Source: Rhizobium sp. WSM4643 (GTDB lineage Bacteria; Pseudomonadota; Alphaproteobacteria; Rhizobiales; Rhizobiaceae). From it: a DNA stretch of 64,000 bases. Position 1 is the first letter of the stretch, and the number at the start of each line of letters is the position of its first letter. Made by a program: the position numbers and the translations under genes. Of this stretch, positions 18,448 through 27,536 are shown in pieces. The notes under the pieces were generated by a model, which had not been told where the DNA came from, made no database searches, and saw only the letters and a program-made list of their open reading frames with translations. The stretch is taken from assembly GCF_025152745.1 (NCBI RefSeq), contig NZ_CP104040.1, forward strand, positions 1,364,001-1,428,000, given 5' to 3'.

Positions 18448-20094
18448 ATGGATTTGCTGAGTGCCACGGATTGGCTGCGTCACAGGCCGGGTTATACATA
18501 TCCGCTGGCCATTGCCTTCGTTGGCCTGACGTTTCTTCTAAGGCTTGCCGCCAGCGACACTCTCTCCGGCTTTCCCTTCCTAAGCTTTCTTCCGGCGATA
18601 TTGCTCGCCAGTTTCATAGGTGGCGTGGGGCCGGGCCTTGTCGCGGCCTTGGTTGCCGGTTTCATAGTCCAGCAGTTTTTCGTCGAGCCGCACAATGTCT
18701 TCTGGCCGGTCAGCGCCAGCCAATGGGTCGGCCTTTCCACTTATTTCATCAATGCCGCGATCATCGTCGGCCTGATGGAGATGATCATTATCGCACATGA
18801 GCGACAGAGCCGCCTTCGCAGCGAACTCAACAGCTTCAACACGCGCCTCGAAGAGACAGTGGTTCAGCGCACTGCTGAGCTCAGGCATGAGATGGAAGAG
18901 AATGCTGCCGCTCAGGCGCAGGTCCGCCAGTTGCAGAAGATGGAGACGATCGGCCAGCTGACCGGCGGCGTCGCCCATGATTTTAACAACATGCTGGCGA
19001 TCATCATCGGCAACCTCGATCTCGCGCAGCGGCGCCTGAGCGGCAGCGAGGATCCCCGCCTGCCATACTCCATCCAGAATGCCAAAGACGGTGCGCAGAG
19101 GGCGGCGGTACTGACCGCGCGTCTTCTTGCTTTCTCGCGCCAGCAGCCGCTCGCCCCAGAGGTGATCGACCTCAACAAGCTGGTCGGCGGCATGTCTGAG
19201 CTCTTGCGGCGCACGCTCGGCGAGCAGATCCGGATCGAGACCGTGCTTGCCGGCGGTCTCTGGCCGAGCTTTGCCGATTTGAGCCAGCTCGAAAATGCCA
19301 TCTTGAACCTTGCCGTCAACGCCCGCGATGCTATGCCGGGCGGCGGAAATCTGACGATCGAGACAGCCAATACCGAACTCGACGAGCGATATTCGCGCAT
19401 GCATTCGGAGGTCGAGGCAGGCCAATATGTGATGGTCAGCATGACGGACACCGGCACCGGCATGTCGCCGGAAGTGATCGAGCGCGCCTTCGACCCGTTC
19501 TATACGACCAAGGGACCCGGCAAAGGCACCGGTCTCGGTCTCAGCCAAGTCTATGGCTACATCAAGCAGAGCGGCGGCCACATCAAGATCTATTCGGAGA
19601 TCGACAGGGGCACGACGGTGAAGATCTATCTTCCCCGTCGTGTCGCCATAACGGACGCCCGGTCGGGCGCGGCCGGCGCCCAGCCGATTCCTCACGGCAG
19701 TGTCAATGATACGATCCTGGTGGTGGAGGACGATGAGCACGTCCGCACCATGACCGCCGAAAGCCTGCATGAACTCGGTTACACCGTATTGCAGGCGGCA
19801 AGCGGCATCGAGGCGCTTCTGTTGCTCGAAGAAAATCCGGCAGTCGACTTGATCTTCACTGATATCGTCATGCCGCAGATGAGCGGACGTCAGCTTGCCG
19901 ATGTCGTCCAGGAGAAATGGCCGACGATCCGGATCCTTTACACGACGGGTTACACCCGTAATGCCATCGTCCACAATGGTGTGCTCGATCACGGCGTTTC
20001 CCTGCTCGCCAAGCCCTTCAGTCTGGAGCAGCTCGCCCACAAGATCCGCGAACTTCTGAATGTACCGGCGAGGGTGGGAGACGATCGGACGTGA
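18448..20094 (+). CDS. Hybrid sensor histidine kinase with C-terminal receiver
   Basis: A 548-residue membrane kinase. Residues 1-110 form about four membrane helices of the DUF4118/KdpD-like type. A coiled coil (ERQSRLRSELNSFNTRLEETV) leads into the H-box IGQLTGGVAHDFNNMLAIIIGNL near residues 170-193. The ATPase domain shows NAVNARDAMPGGG-like NLAVNARDAMPGGG, DTGTGM, and GKGTGLGLSQVYG. The receiver begins DTILVVEDDEHVRTM near residue 427, with Asp in DLIFTDIVMPQMSG and Lys in LAKPFSLEQL. It probably passes phosphate internally and on to a separate regulator. No DNA-binding partner is adjacent except the single-domain regulator. Confidence 0.93.
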   Translation: MDLLSATDWLRHRPGYTYPLAIAFVGLTFLLRLAASDTLSGFPFLSFLPAILLASFIGGVGPGLVAALVAGFIVQQFFVEPHNVFWPVSASQWVGLSTYFINAAIIVGLMEMIIIAHERQSRLRSELNSFNTRLEETVVQRTAELRHEMEENAAAQAQVRQLQKMETIGQLTGGVAHDFNNMLAIIIGNLDLAQRRLSGSEDPRLPYSIQNAKDGAQRAAVLTARLLAFSRQQPLAPEVIDLNKLVGGMSELLRRTLGEQIRIETVLAGGLWPSFADLSQLENAILNLAVNARDAMPGGGNLTIETANTELDERYSRMHSEVEAGQYVMVSMTDTGTGMSPEVIERAFDPFYTTKGPGKGTGLGLSQVYGYIKQSGGHIKIYSEIDRGTTVKIYLPRRVAITDARSGAAGAQPIPHGSVNDTILVVEDDEHVRTMTAESLHELGYTVLQAASGIEALLLLEENPAVDLIFTDIVMPQMSGRQLADVVQEKWPTIRILYTTGYTRNAIVHNGVLDHGVSLLAKPFSLEQLAHKIRELLNVPARVGDDRT

Positions 20095-20133
20095 AGCCGG
20101 AATACGGCCGCACGTCCACAATTCCCGATCGCG

Positions 20134-20448
20134 TTATTCCAGGACCTGGATAATGCGGTGCGTCTTCGGCTCGACAATCACGCGCCGCTCATTGACGACG
20201 GCATAGCCGTAGCCGTCGTTATTTGGCACGGTGTGCACTTCGACGGTATCGGGCAGCGTCGTGCCGACCGCGATATCGCCGTCATAGGCGACGGACGGTG
20301 TGTTTTGCTCCATCACGTAGGTGCGCACCTCGCCGGGCAATACGACGGAGCCGGTCGCGGCGGGATCGGTGACGATGACAGTGCTCTGCGCGAAGGCGGC
20401 GGAGCTGATGGTCAGTATGGCGGCCGCAGCCAGCATGGTCTTGCGCAT
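20134..20448 (-). CDS. DUF1236 periplasmic protein
   Basis: A 104-residue exported protein: MRKTMLAAAAILTISSAAFA is the signal peptide. The mature part ends in the DUF1236 signature, GYGYAVVNERRVIVEPKTHRIIQVLE. The start at 20448 follows GGAGTAAAT; upstream in-frame codons would bury the signal peptide. The gene is convergent with the kinase, 39 bases apart. Function is unknown; DUF1236 proteins are common and multicopy in rhizobia. Confidence 0.88.
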   Translation of the reverse strand: MRKTMLAAAAILTISSAAFAQSTVIVTDPAATGSVVLPGEVRTYVMEQNTPSVAYDGDIAVGTTLPDTVEVHTVPNNDGYGYAVVNERRVIVEPKTHRIIQVLE

Positions 20449-20775
20449 GGGATTTACTCCTTTTTCTACCCCAGACATCAAGGCAACGCCGGCCATGCGG
20501 CATGGTTCCCCGCGAGCTCTTCGCAGCAGCGGAAGACAGATGCAATGAGAGTAATTAAGTTGTTACTAAATTAATTTGTGCGTCATACGGTTGAGCTGTC
20601 TGAACAAAGTTCGAAAAGACTCCAGCCGATGATGTTAGAGCCCGCTTGTTTACTTTTCGCTAACCATGTTGGACGTTTATTCTGAACGGACGGCCAACCG
20701 GTCGTTGATTCGACGATCCGTCGCGTTTCGGCTTGCGAATGGATCTCTAGAGAGACGATTGCGGCGGCTCGAGAC

Positions 20776-21756
20776 ATGCGCTTGCGGAAGACCATATTGC
20801 TGTTGGCCGTGGCGGGCGTGATGGCCGGCTGCACATCGACAGGCGGCGTACGCCAGCTTTCCGGGCCAGAGACGGTGGCGCCTGAAAAGGCGCTGGTCCT
20901 GCCGCCGCCGGGCGGCCCGTCGATCGTCAGCGTCATCGAGCGCAAGCGCGGCAACGGCGTCGAGCAGACGATCTCGCTGTTTACCTCATCCTCCGTGCCC
21001 GGCCAGAATTTCCTGAAGGTCCAGTTCTTAGGCGCTTCCGGAGCCAATCCCGGTGCCGGCAATGCCGGCTTCAGCATGATCAACGAGAGCGGTATCAGCC
21101 GCGAGGTGGCCCGTTCGGCGCCCGGCGTGCGGATGGCGACGTCGGCGACCTTCTTGCAGAACGCCTATGGCCCCTTCGGTTATGCCTCCGGCCGCAGCCG
21201 TGCCGGCGACACCTGCGTCTATGCCTGGCAGCAGATCCGCTCCAGCACCGCTGCCAATACCCAGGCGCGCAATTTCGGCATGATCCAGCTGCGCCTGCGC
21301 CTTTGCGATGCCAGAGCGAGCGAGCGCCAGTTGCTCGGCATCGTCTATGGCTACACCGTCACCGGCACCTTCGAGGGCGAGGTCTGGAACGCTTACGGCA
21401 ATCCGCCGCCCGCCGACGCAGCACTCGGGCGCACCGGAGAGCCGATCTATCCGGACGAGGGTGGTTACCGCGCCAGCCCGATGCCGATCGGTTACGAGCC
21501 GGCGCCTGCCTTCGTCAGCCGGCCGCGGGCCGCTGCCGTTGGCAGCGCTGCGACCTCGCAACCGGCTCAAGGCGCCGCATCGGTGCCTGCACCCATCGGC
21601 CCGCGCGTGCCGCTGCCGGGCGAGGCGCCGCAGACGAGCGCAAGGCCGAATGCGGCCGCTGCGCCAATCGAACAATCGGTAAGGGCAATCGGCGTCACCG
21701 TGCCTTCGCCGGACTGCATAGGCGACGCGGCCATGACGGCCGCCTGCCGGAGATAA
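20776..21756 (+). CDS. bcsN: Cellulose biosynthesis lipoprotein BcsN
   Basis: A 326-residue protein with a lipoprotein signal (LLLAVAGVMAGC, Cys near residue 19). The globular domain contains VSVIERKRGNGVEQTISLFT, YAWQQIRSS, and LRLRLCDARASERQLLGIVYGYTVTG. A Pro/Ala-rich low-complexity region covers roughly residues 240-300, before a C-terminal VPSPDCIGDAAMTAACRR. BcsN precedes bcsA in rhizobial cellulose operons. Its molecular role is not established; outer-membrane or periplasmic location is inferred from the lipobox. Confidence 0.87.
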   Translation: MRLRKTILLLAVAGVMAGCTSTGGVRQLSGPETVAPEKALVLPPPGGPSIVSVIERKRGNGVEQTISLFTSSSVPGQNFLKVQFLGASGANPGAGNAGFSMINESGISREVARSAPGVRMATSATFLQNAYGPFGYASGRSRAGDTCVYAWQQIRSSTAANTQARNFGMIQLRLRLCDARASERQLLGIVYGYTVTGTFEGEVWNAYGNPPPADAALGRTGEPIYPDEGGYRASPMPIGYEPAPAFVSRPRAAAVGSAATSQPAQGAASVPAPIGPRVPLPGEAPQTSARPNAAAAPIEQSVRAIGVTVPSPDCIGDAAMTAACRR

Positions 21757-21814
21757 TGAGCATGCCCGCGGGCGCCCTTTGGTGCCCCGGTTGAGCAATT
21801 TCGAAGGAACGTCG

Positions 21815-24007
21815 ATGCGCAAAGCCCGCAGTGTCATCATATGGGCCGTGGTTTCGCTCTGCATGATCGTGCTGATCACGCTGCCGGTCAACCTGCAGAC
21901 CCAGCTCATCACCAGCATCACGGTCGTGACCGTCATGGCGCTGATCAAAGTTTTCAAGGGTGAGGGGACGTGGCGCCTGGTGGGGCTCGCCTTCGGCACG
22001 TCGATCGTGCTGCGCTATGTCTACTGGCGCACCACCAATACGCTGCCGCCTCTGAATCAGTTGGAAAACTTCATTCCCGGCCTGCTGCTCTATCTGGCCG
22101 AAATGTATAGCGTCGCGATGCTGGCGCTCAGCCTGTTCATCGTCGCCACCCCGCTGCCGTCGCGCCCCTCGCGTGCCGCCAATCCCGGGCGCCTTCCTCA
22201 TGTCGACGTCTTCGTGCCATCCTACAATGAGGATGCCGGTCTTCTCGGAAACACGCTGGCCGCCGCCAAGGCCATGGACTATCCGGCCGAGAAACTGCAT
22301 GTCTGGCTGCTCGACGACGGCGGCACCCTGCAGAAGCGCAATTCCGGCAAGCTGCTCGAAGCCCAGGCGGCGGCTGCCCGACATATCGAGCTGAAGCAGC
22401 TCTGCGACGATCTCGATGTCCACTACCTCACGCGCGACCGTAACGAGCACGCCAAGGCGGGCAATCTCAACAACGGCATGAAACATTCGACCGGCGAACT
22501 TATCGCCGTCTTCGATGCCGACCACGCGCCGGCCCGCGATTTCCTGCTCGAGACCGTCGGTTACTTCGAAGACGATCCGAAGCTCTTCCTCGTCCAGACC
22601 CCGCACTTCTTCATCAATCCCGATCCGCTGGAGCGCAACCTTCGTACCTTCGACAAGATGCCGAGCGAGAATGAGATGTTCTACGGCATCATCCAGCGCG
22701 GCCTCGATAAATGGAACGCGGCCTTCTTTTGCGGCTCGGCTGCGGTTTTGAGCCGTAAGGCGCTCGAATCCCAGAATGGGTTTTCCGGAATCAGCATCAC
22801 CGAGGATTGCGAGACGGCGCTGGCGCTCCATGGCAGCGGCTGGAACAGCATCTATGTCGACAAGCCGCTGATCGCCGGCCTGCAGCCAGCCACCTTCGCA
22901 AGCTTCATCGGCCAGCGCAGTCGCTGGGCGCAGGGCATGATGCAGATCCTGCGCTTCCGCTTTCCGCTTCTGAAGCGCGGCCTGACGATCCCGCAGCGCT
23001 TCTGCTACATGTCCTCCACGCTGTTCTGGCTCTTCCCGTTCCCGCGCACGATCTTTCTGTTTGCGCCGCTCTTTTATCTGTTCTTCGATCTGGAAATCTT
23101 CACCGCCTCGGGCGGCGAGTTCCTCGCCTATACGCTTGCCTATATGCTCGTGAATCTGATGATGCAGAACTACCTCTATGGGTCATTCCGCTGGCCCTGG
23201 ATTTCCGAGCTCTACGAATATGTCCAGACCGTACATCTGCTGCCGGCTGTCGTCTCCGTCATGCTCAATCCGAGGAAGCCGACCTTCAAGGTCACCGCCA
23301 AGGACGAATCGATCGCCGTCAGCCGTCTGTCGGAGATCAGCCGCCCGTTCTTCGTCATCTTTGCGGTGCAGATCGTCGCGCTCGTCATCACCATCTACAA
23401 GATCTATGCCGAGCCCTATAAGGCCGACGTCACGCTCGTCGTCGGCGGATGGAATGTCATCAACCTGATCATGGCCGGCTGCGCGCTTGGAGTCGTATCG
23501 GAGCGCGGCGAGCGCGCCTCCTCCCGTCGCGTCCGCGTCAACCGGCGCTGCGAATTCGGCGCCAACGGCAAGTGGTACACGGCCTCGATCGAGGACGTCT
23601 CCGTGCATGGCGCGAGGCTGCACATCTTCAACAAGCATCTCGACGAGATGCTGGTCGGCGCCGTCGGCGAAATCCGCTTCCGGCCCTATAGCGGCGCGGA
23701 TCTGGAAACCCTGCCGCTCATCGTCCGCAACATCGAGCCGTCGGGCGACATCAGCAATGTCGGCTGCCAATACGTGCCGAAAAGCGCGCTCGACCATCGC
23801 CTGATCGCCGATCTGATGTTTGCCAATTCCGACCAGTGGACCCAGTTTCAGGCCTCGCGCCGCCGCAATCCGGGCCTGATCCGCGGCACCATCTGGTTTC
23901 TCGGCATGGCGTTCTACCAGACGAGCCGAGGCCTCGTTTACTTCTTCCGCAGCATGCGGCCGGAGCGGGAAGCCCAGCAGCAGGCGGCAAAGGTCAACGC
24001 CGGATGA
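21815..24007 (+). CDS. bcsA: Cellulose synthase catalytic subunit
   Basis: A processive family-2 glycosyltransferase making beta-1,4-glucan from UDP-glucose. The 730-residue protein has N-terminal membrane helices, then the catalytic core: VFVPSYNEDAG, WLLDDGG, AVFDADHAP, TEDCETALALHGSGW, and the Q-x-x-R-W motif in GQRSRWAQGMMQILR. Further helices follow, then a PilZ domain near residues 570-670 (SSRRVRVNRRCEFG, DVSVHGARLHI) that should bind cyclic-di-GMP. The ATG at 21815 follows GAAGGAACG. The stop overlaps the bcsB start (ATGA). Confidence 0.97.
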   Translation: MRKARSVIIWAVVSLCMIVLITLPVNLQTQLITSITVVTVMALIKVFKGEGTWRLVGLAFGTSIVLRYVYWRTTNTLPPLNQLENFIPGLLLYLAEMYSVAMLALSLFIVATPLPSRPSRAANPGRLPHVDVFVPSYNEDAGLLGNTLAAAKAMDYPAEKLHVWLLDDGGTLQKRNSGKLLEAQAAAARHIELKQLCDDLDVHYLTRDRNEHAKAGNLNNGMKHSTGELIAVFDADHAPARDFLLETVGYFEDDPKLFLVQTPHFFINPDPLERNLRTFDKMPSENEMFYGIIQRGLDKWNAAFFCGSAAVLSRKALESQNGFSGISITEDCETALALHGSGWNSIYVDKPLIAGLQPATFASFIGQRSRWAQGMMQILRFRFPLLKRGLTIPQRFCYMSSTLFWLFPFPRTIFLFAPLFYLFFDLEIFTASGGEFLAYTLAYMLVNLMMQNYLYGSFRWPWISELYEYVQTVHLLPAVVSVMLNPRKPTFKVTAKDESIAVSRLSEISRPFFVIFAVQIVALVITIYKIYAEPYKADVTLVVGGWNVINLIMAGCALGVVSERGERASSRRVRVNRRCEFGANGKWYTASIEDVSVHGARLHIFNKHLDEMLVGAVGEIRFRPYSGADLETLPLIVRNIEPSGDISNVGCQYVPKSALDHRLIADLMFANSDQWTQFQASRRRNPGLIRGTIWFLGMAFYQTSRGLVYFFRSMRPEREAQQQAAKVNAG

Positions 24008-26493
24008 GAAGGATCGTCGTCGCCTCGCTTTTCCTGCTGAATGCCTCCGCCTTCGCCCAGGCGCAGACGGCGCCCTTCGACATGTCCGGCGAGCGGCCGC
24101 CCGGTGCGTCCGTTACCCCGAGGTTGACGCCGCCCACACAGGCCGCGCCGCCTGCGGTCATTGCGCCCGTTCCCCTCACGCCTCCAGTTCCCGTCGTACC
24201 CGCGCCTGCAACCCCGGGTGCTCCCCCTCCTGCAACCCCGGCTGCTCCCCCTCCTGTTACTTCGCCGGTTGCCACTCAGGCGCAGCCGGCGATGCCTGCG
24301 CCCCGGCCTGCCGCAGCCGCAAACAGCGTTGCGCCGCTGAATACAGGCGATGTCCGTCGCTTTGTCGTGCCCTTTTCGAAACTTGGCCTTGGCGGCGAAT
24401 ACGATCGCCGGTCATGGACTGTTTATCTGACACCGGAGCAGGCGAGGGCCAAGGCAAGCTTCACCTTCGCCTACCAGAATTCGATCGTCGTTGCGCCCGA
24501 GGCCTCCGCGCTGACCGTCTATCTCAACAATCGCCCGATCGGCCAGCAGCGCGTCGGCTCGCCGGATGGCTCTTCGGCCGTCACCTTCGAGGTTCCGCCC
24601 GGTTTGCTGCAGCCGGGCGCCAACCTCGTCACGTTCGAAGCCGATCAGCGGCATCGCACCGATTGCAGCATCCAATCCACTTATGAACTGTGGTCGAATA
24701 TCGATCCCGCCGGAACCTATCTGAGCTTTGCCGGCAGGGACGCCGCCCAGCTATCGAGCGCCGATGCAATCCGCGCCATCGGCGTCAACGGCGCTGGCAA
24801 GACGGAGTTCGACTTCGTTGTCCCGGCACTGGAGCAGCCGGGAACCACCAAGCCGCTGCTACGGCTGGCGCAGGGCCTGTCGGTGCTGAGCAGTATGCCG
24901 AACCAGATTTTTGCCTTCAGCACCGCGTCGCTTCCGGCCGCCGGGCCTGGTAAGCTCAGCGTGCTCGTCGGCACCGCGGCAGAACTGCGGCCGCTCTTTC
25001 CCGACCTGCCACCCGGCGCCGAAAGTGCGGCACTCGCCGCTTTCGTCACCGACCCGCGCAGCGGCTCGCCGATCCTTCTGATCAGCGGCCCCTCCTGGCA
25101 GGCGGTCTCCTCGGCGATCGACACCATCGTTTCACCGACAGACCGGTCCTCGGATGTTCGCCGCGACGTGCTGACCACCGAGCGCTGGAGCGCGCCGAAC
25201 GCGCCGCTGGTCTTTTCCGATACAAACATCGCCTTGTCTCAGCTCGGTGTGAAGACCACCGAATTCTCCGGCCGGCGGTTGCGGACGAGTTTCAATATCG
25301 CTGTGCCGGCCGATTTTTATGCCAATGCCTATGGCGAGGCGAAGGTGCTGCTCGACGCCGCCTATACCGATAGCGTGATGCCCGGCAGCCACATCGATAT
25401 CTACGTCAACGACAACATCGCCTCCACCGTCCCGATCACCACGACATCAGGCGGCATTCTGCGTCATCTGCCGATCCGCGTGACGATGCGGCACTTCAAG
25501 CCAGGTCTCAATTCGGTGGCGATCGAAGCGATCCTGATGACCAAGGACGATGCCGTCTGCGCGCCGGGCGCGGCTACCGGCACCACCCCGCGTTTTGCCC
25601 TGTTCGATACCTCCGAGCTGCAGATTCCGGATTTCGCCCGCGTCGGTCAGCGTCCGAATCTGGCGGCAATGGCCGGCACTGCCTATCCCTATGGTCGGGT
25701 CACGGAACCGACGCCGCTCTTCATCGACCGCGTCGATGCCGATACGCTTTCGGCCGCCGCCACGCTGCTCGGCCAGATGGCGATCACCGCCGGCCATCCG
25801 ATCGTCGTCGAAACCGTCGCCTCGCCGAATGCGATCGGCGATCGTGACGCAATCTTCATCGGCTCCATCTCGCAGATGCCGACAACGGCGCTGTCACAGA
25901 CCAACATCTCCACGGCGAGCCAAGCCTCGTGGCGTTCGGTGGTGGATACGCAGGTGGGCGTCGTCGATACCGGTACGGCCTTCGAGGAATGGAATTCCAA
26001 GATCAGCGGCGGTGTCTTGCGCAGCCGGATCACGGCTATCCGCGAGTGGCTGTCGCGCAATTTCGATATCTCCCGCAGTTCGCTGCAATTCATCCCGGGC
26101 GCCGAGCAGATTTTCACGCCGGCCAACGCCGACACGCTGCTGGTTGCCCAGGGCTCCAGCCCCGCAGGGTCCGGCGCCTGGACCGTGGTGGCGGCGCCGT
26201 CGGCAAAGGACCTGCGCGAAGGGCTCGAGGTTTTGACCGCGCAACTGAACTGGCCGCAGATATCGGGCCACATCACTACCTATTCGAGCAAGACAGGCAA
26301 GATCGAAACCCTGCCCGTTACCCGTTTCGATTTCGTGCCGTCCACCCCCTGGTCGATCGCCAATTACCGTCTGATTGCCGCCAACTGGCTATCGACGAAT
26401 ATCCTCTCCTACTCCTTCCTGCTGGTCGTCTTCGTGCTGCTTATCGGGATCACCACCTCGAGCATGCTCAGAAAACTGGGCCGGTCCAAATGA
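24004..26493 (+). CDS. bcsB: Cellulose synthase periplasmic subunit BcsB
   Basis: The 829-residue partner of BcsA. It has a signal peptide (MRRIVVASLFLLNASAFAQA), then a long Pro/Ala/Val-rich linker at about residues 30-105. Carbohydrate-binding and flavodoxin-like repeats follow, for example SKLGLGGEYDRRSWTVYL near residue 122 and LVTFEADQRHRTDCSIQSTYELW near residue 208. A C-terminal membrane anchor, ILSYSFLLVVFVLLIGITTS, would contact BcsA. The ATG at 24004 overlaps the bcsA stop; upstream in-frame codons belong to the bcsA region. The Pro-rich linker is unusually repetitive, with tandem TPGAPPPATPAAPPP units. Confidence 0.95.
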   Translation: MRRIVVASLFLLNASAFAQAQTAPFDMSGERPPGASVTPRLTPPTQAAPPAVIAPVPLTPPVPVVPAPATPGAPPPATPAAPPPVTSPVATQAQPAMPAPRPAAAANSVAPLNTGDVRRFVVPFSKLGLGGEYDRRSWTVYLTPEQARAKASFTFAYQNSIVVAPEASALTVYLNNRPIGQQRVGSPDGSSAVTFEVPPGLLQPGANLVTFEADQRHRTDCSIQSTYELWSNIDPAGTYLSFAGRDAAQLSSADAIRAIGVNGAGKTEFDFVVPALEQPGTTKPLLRLAQGLSVLSSMPNQIFAFSTASLPAAGPGKLSVLVGTAAELRPLFPDLPPGAESAALAAFVTDPRSGSPILLISGPSWQAVSSAIDTIVSPTDRSSDVRRDVLTTERWSAPNAPLVFSDTNIALSQLGVKTTEFSGRRLRTSFNIAVPADFYANAYGEAKVLLDAAYTDSVMPGSHIDIYVNDNIASTVPITTTSGGILRHLPIRVTMRHFKPGLNSVAIEAILMTKDDAVCAPGAATGTTPRFALFDTSELQIPDFARVGQRPNLAAMAGTAYPYGRVTEPTPLFIDRVDADTLSAAATLLGQMAITAGHPIVVETVASPNAIGDRDAIFIGSISQMPTTALSQTNISTASQASWRSVVDTQVGVVDTGTAFEEWNSKISGGVLRSRITAIREWLSRNFDISRSSLQFIPGAEQIFTPANADTLLVAQGSSPAGSGAWTVVAAPSAKDLREGLEVLTAQLNWPQISGHITTYSSKTGKIETLPVTRFDFVPSTPWSIANYRLIAANWLSTNILSYSFLLVVFVLLIGITTSSMLRKLGRSK

Positions 26494-27536
26494 GGCAGTG
26501 GCGCGCGCTCCTGATGGCGGCAACGGTCGCGCTTGCCCCGGCAGGCCCGCCCGCTGTTGCGCAGCAAGCGATGATCAATGCCGGCGCATGGTCGGCCTAC
26601 AAGGCGAAGTTTCTCGATGCGACCGGCCGCATCATCGATAACGGCAACGGCAATATCAGCCACAGCGAAGGGCAGGGCTATGGCATGCTGCTCGCCTATC
26701 TCTCAGCCAGCCCCGCCGATTTCGAACAGATCTGGTATTTTACCCGCACGGAGCTGCTGCTGCGCGACGATGGCCTGGCCGTGTGGAAATGGGATCCGAA
26801 CGGCAAGCCGCACGTCACCGACGCTAACAACGCCTCGGACGGCGACATGCTGATCGCCTATGCGCTGGCGCTTGCCGGCACGGCGTGGAAACGCAACGAC
26901 TATATCCTCGCCGCCTCCCGAATGGCGCAGGCGTTGCTTGCCGAAACCGTCGTGCACTCGGCCGGCCACACACTCCTGTTGCCGGGGAGCCAGGGTTTCG
27001 CCGCTACCGACCGTGAGGATGGCCCCGTCGTCAACCCGTCCTACTGGATTTACGAGGCGATCCCGGTGATGGCGGTGCTCGCTCCGTCGGACGCCTGGCA
27101 AAAACTGTCGGATGGTGGCCTAACGCTGTTGAAGACGATGCAGTTCGGCCCGCGCAAACTTCCCGCCGAATGGGTGAGTCTCAGCGGTCAGCCGCAGCCG
27201 GCGCAGGGTTTCGACGCCGAATTTGGCTATAACGCCATCCGCATCCCGCTCTATCTTGTTCGTGGCGGCGTCACCGACAAGGCGCTGTTGACCCGTCTGC
27301 AGCAGGGGATGTCGCAAGACGGCGTTCCCGCCACCATCGATCTGACCACCGGCCGGACGAAGACCGTGTTGCCGGACCCAGGTTATCGAATTGTTAATGA
27401 TGTTGTGGCCTGTGTGGTCGATGGGACCAAGTTGCCGGTCTCGGCCCTGCAATTTGCGCCCGCACTCTATTATCCGTCCACGCTTCAACTGCTGGGGCTG
27501 GCCTATATTGGGGAGAAGCATCCGGAGTGTCTGTGA
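26490..27536 (+). CDS. bcsZ: Endo-beta-1,4-glucanase, GH8 family (BcsZ/CelC)
   Basis: A 348-residue secreted cellulase that trims nascent cellulose. It has a signal peptide (MRQWRALLMAATVALAPAG). The GH8 core has the proton-donor Glu in SHSEGQGYGMLLAY near residue 57 and the GH8 signature ASDGDMLIAYALALAG near residue 114, with the catalytic Asp. PSYWIYEAIPVM and FGYNAIRIPLYL complete the family pattern. The ATG overlaps the bcsB stop (ATGA). In Rhizobium leguminosarum, CelC2 of this family erodes root-hair tips and controls cellulose length; that role is carried over by homology. Confidence 0.95.
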   Translation: MRQWRALLMAATVALAPAGPPAVAQQAMINAGAWSAYKAKFLDATGRIIDNGNGNISHSEGQGYGMLLAYLSASPADFEQIWYFTRTELLLRDDGLAVWKWDPNGKPHVTDANNASDGDMLIAYALALAGTAWKRNDYILAASRMAQALLAETVVHSAGHTLLLPGSQGFAATDREDGPVVNPSYWIYEAIPVMAVLAPSDAWQKLSDGGLTLLKTMQFGPRKLPAEWVSLSGQPQPAQGFDAEFGYNAIRIPLYLVRGGVTDKALLTRLQQGMSQDGVPATIDLTTGRTKTVLPDPGYRIVNDVVACVVDGTKLPVSALQFAPALYYPSTLQLLGLAYIGEKHPECL

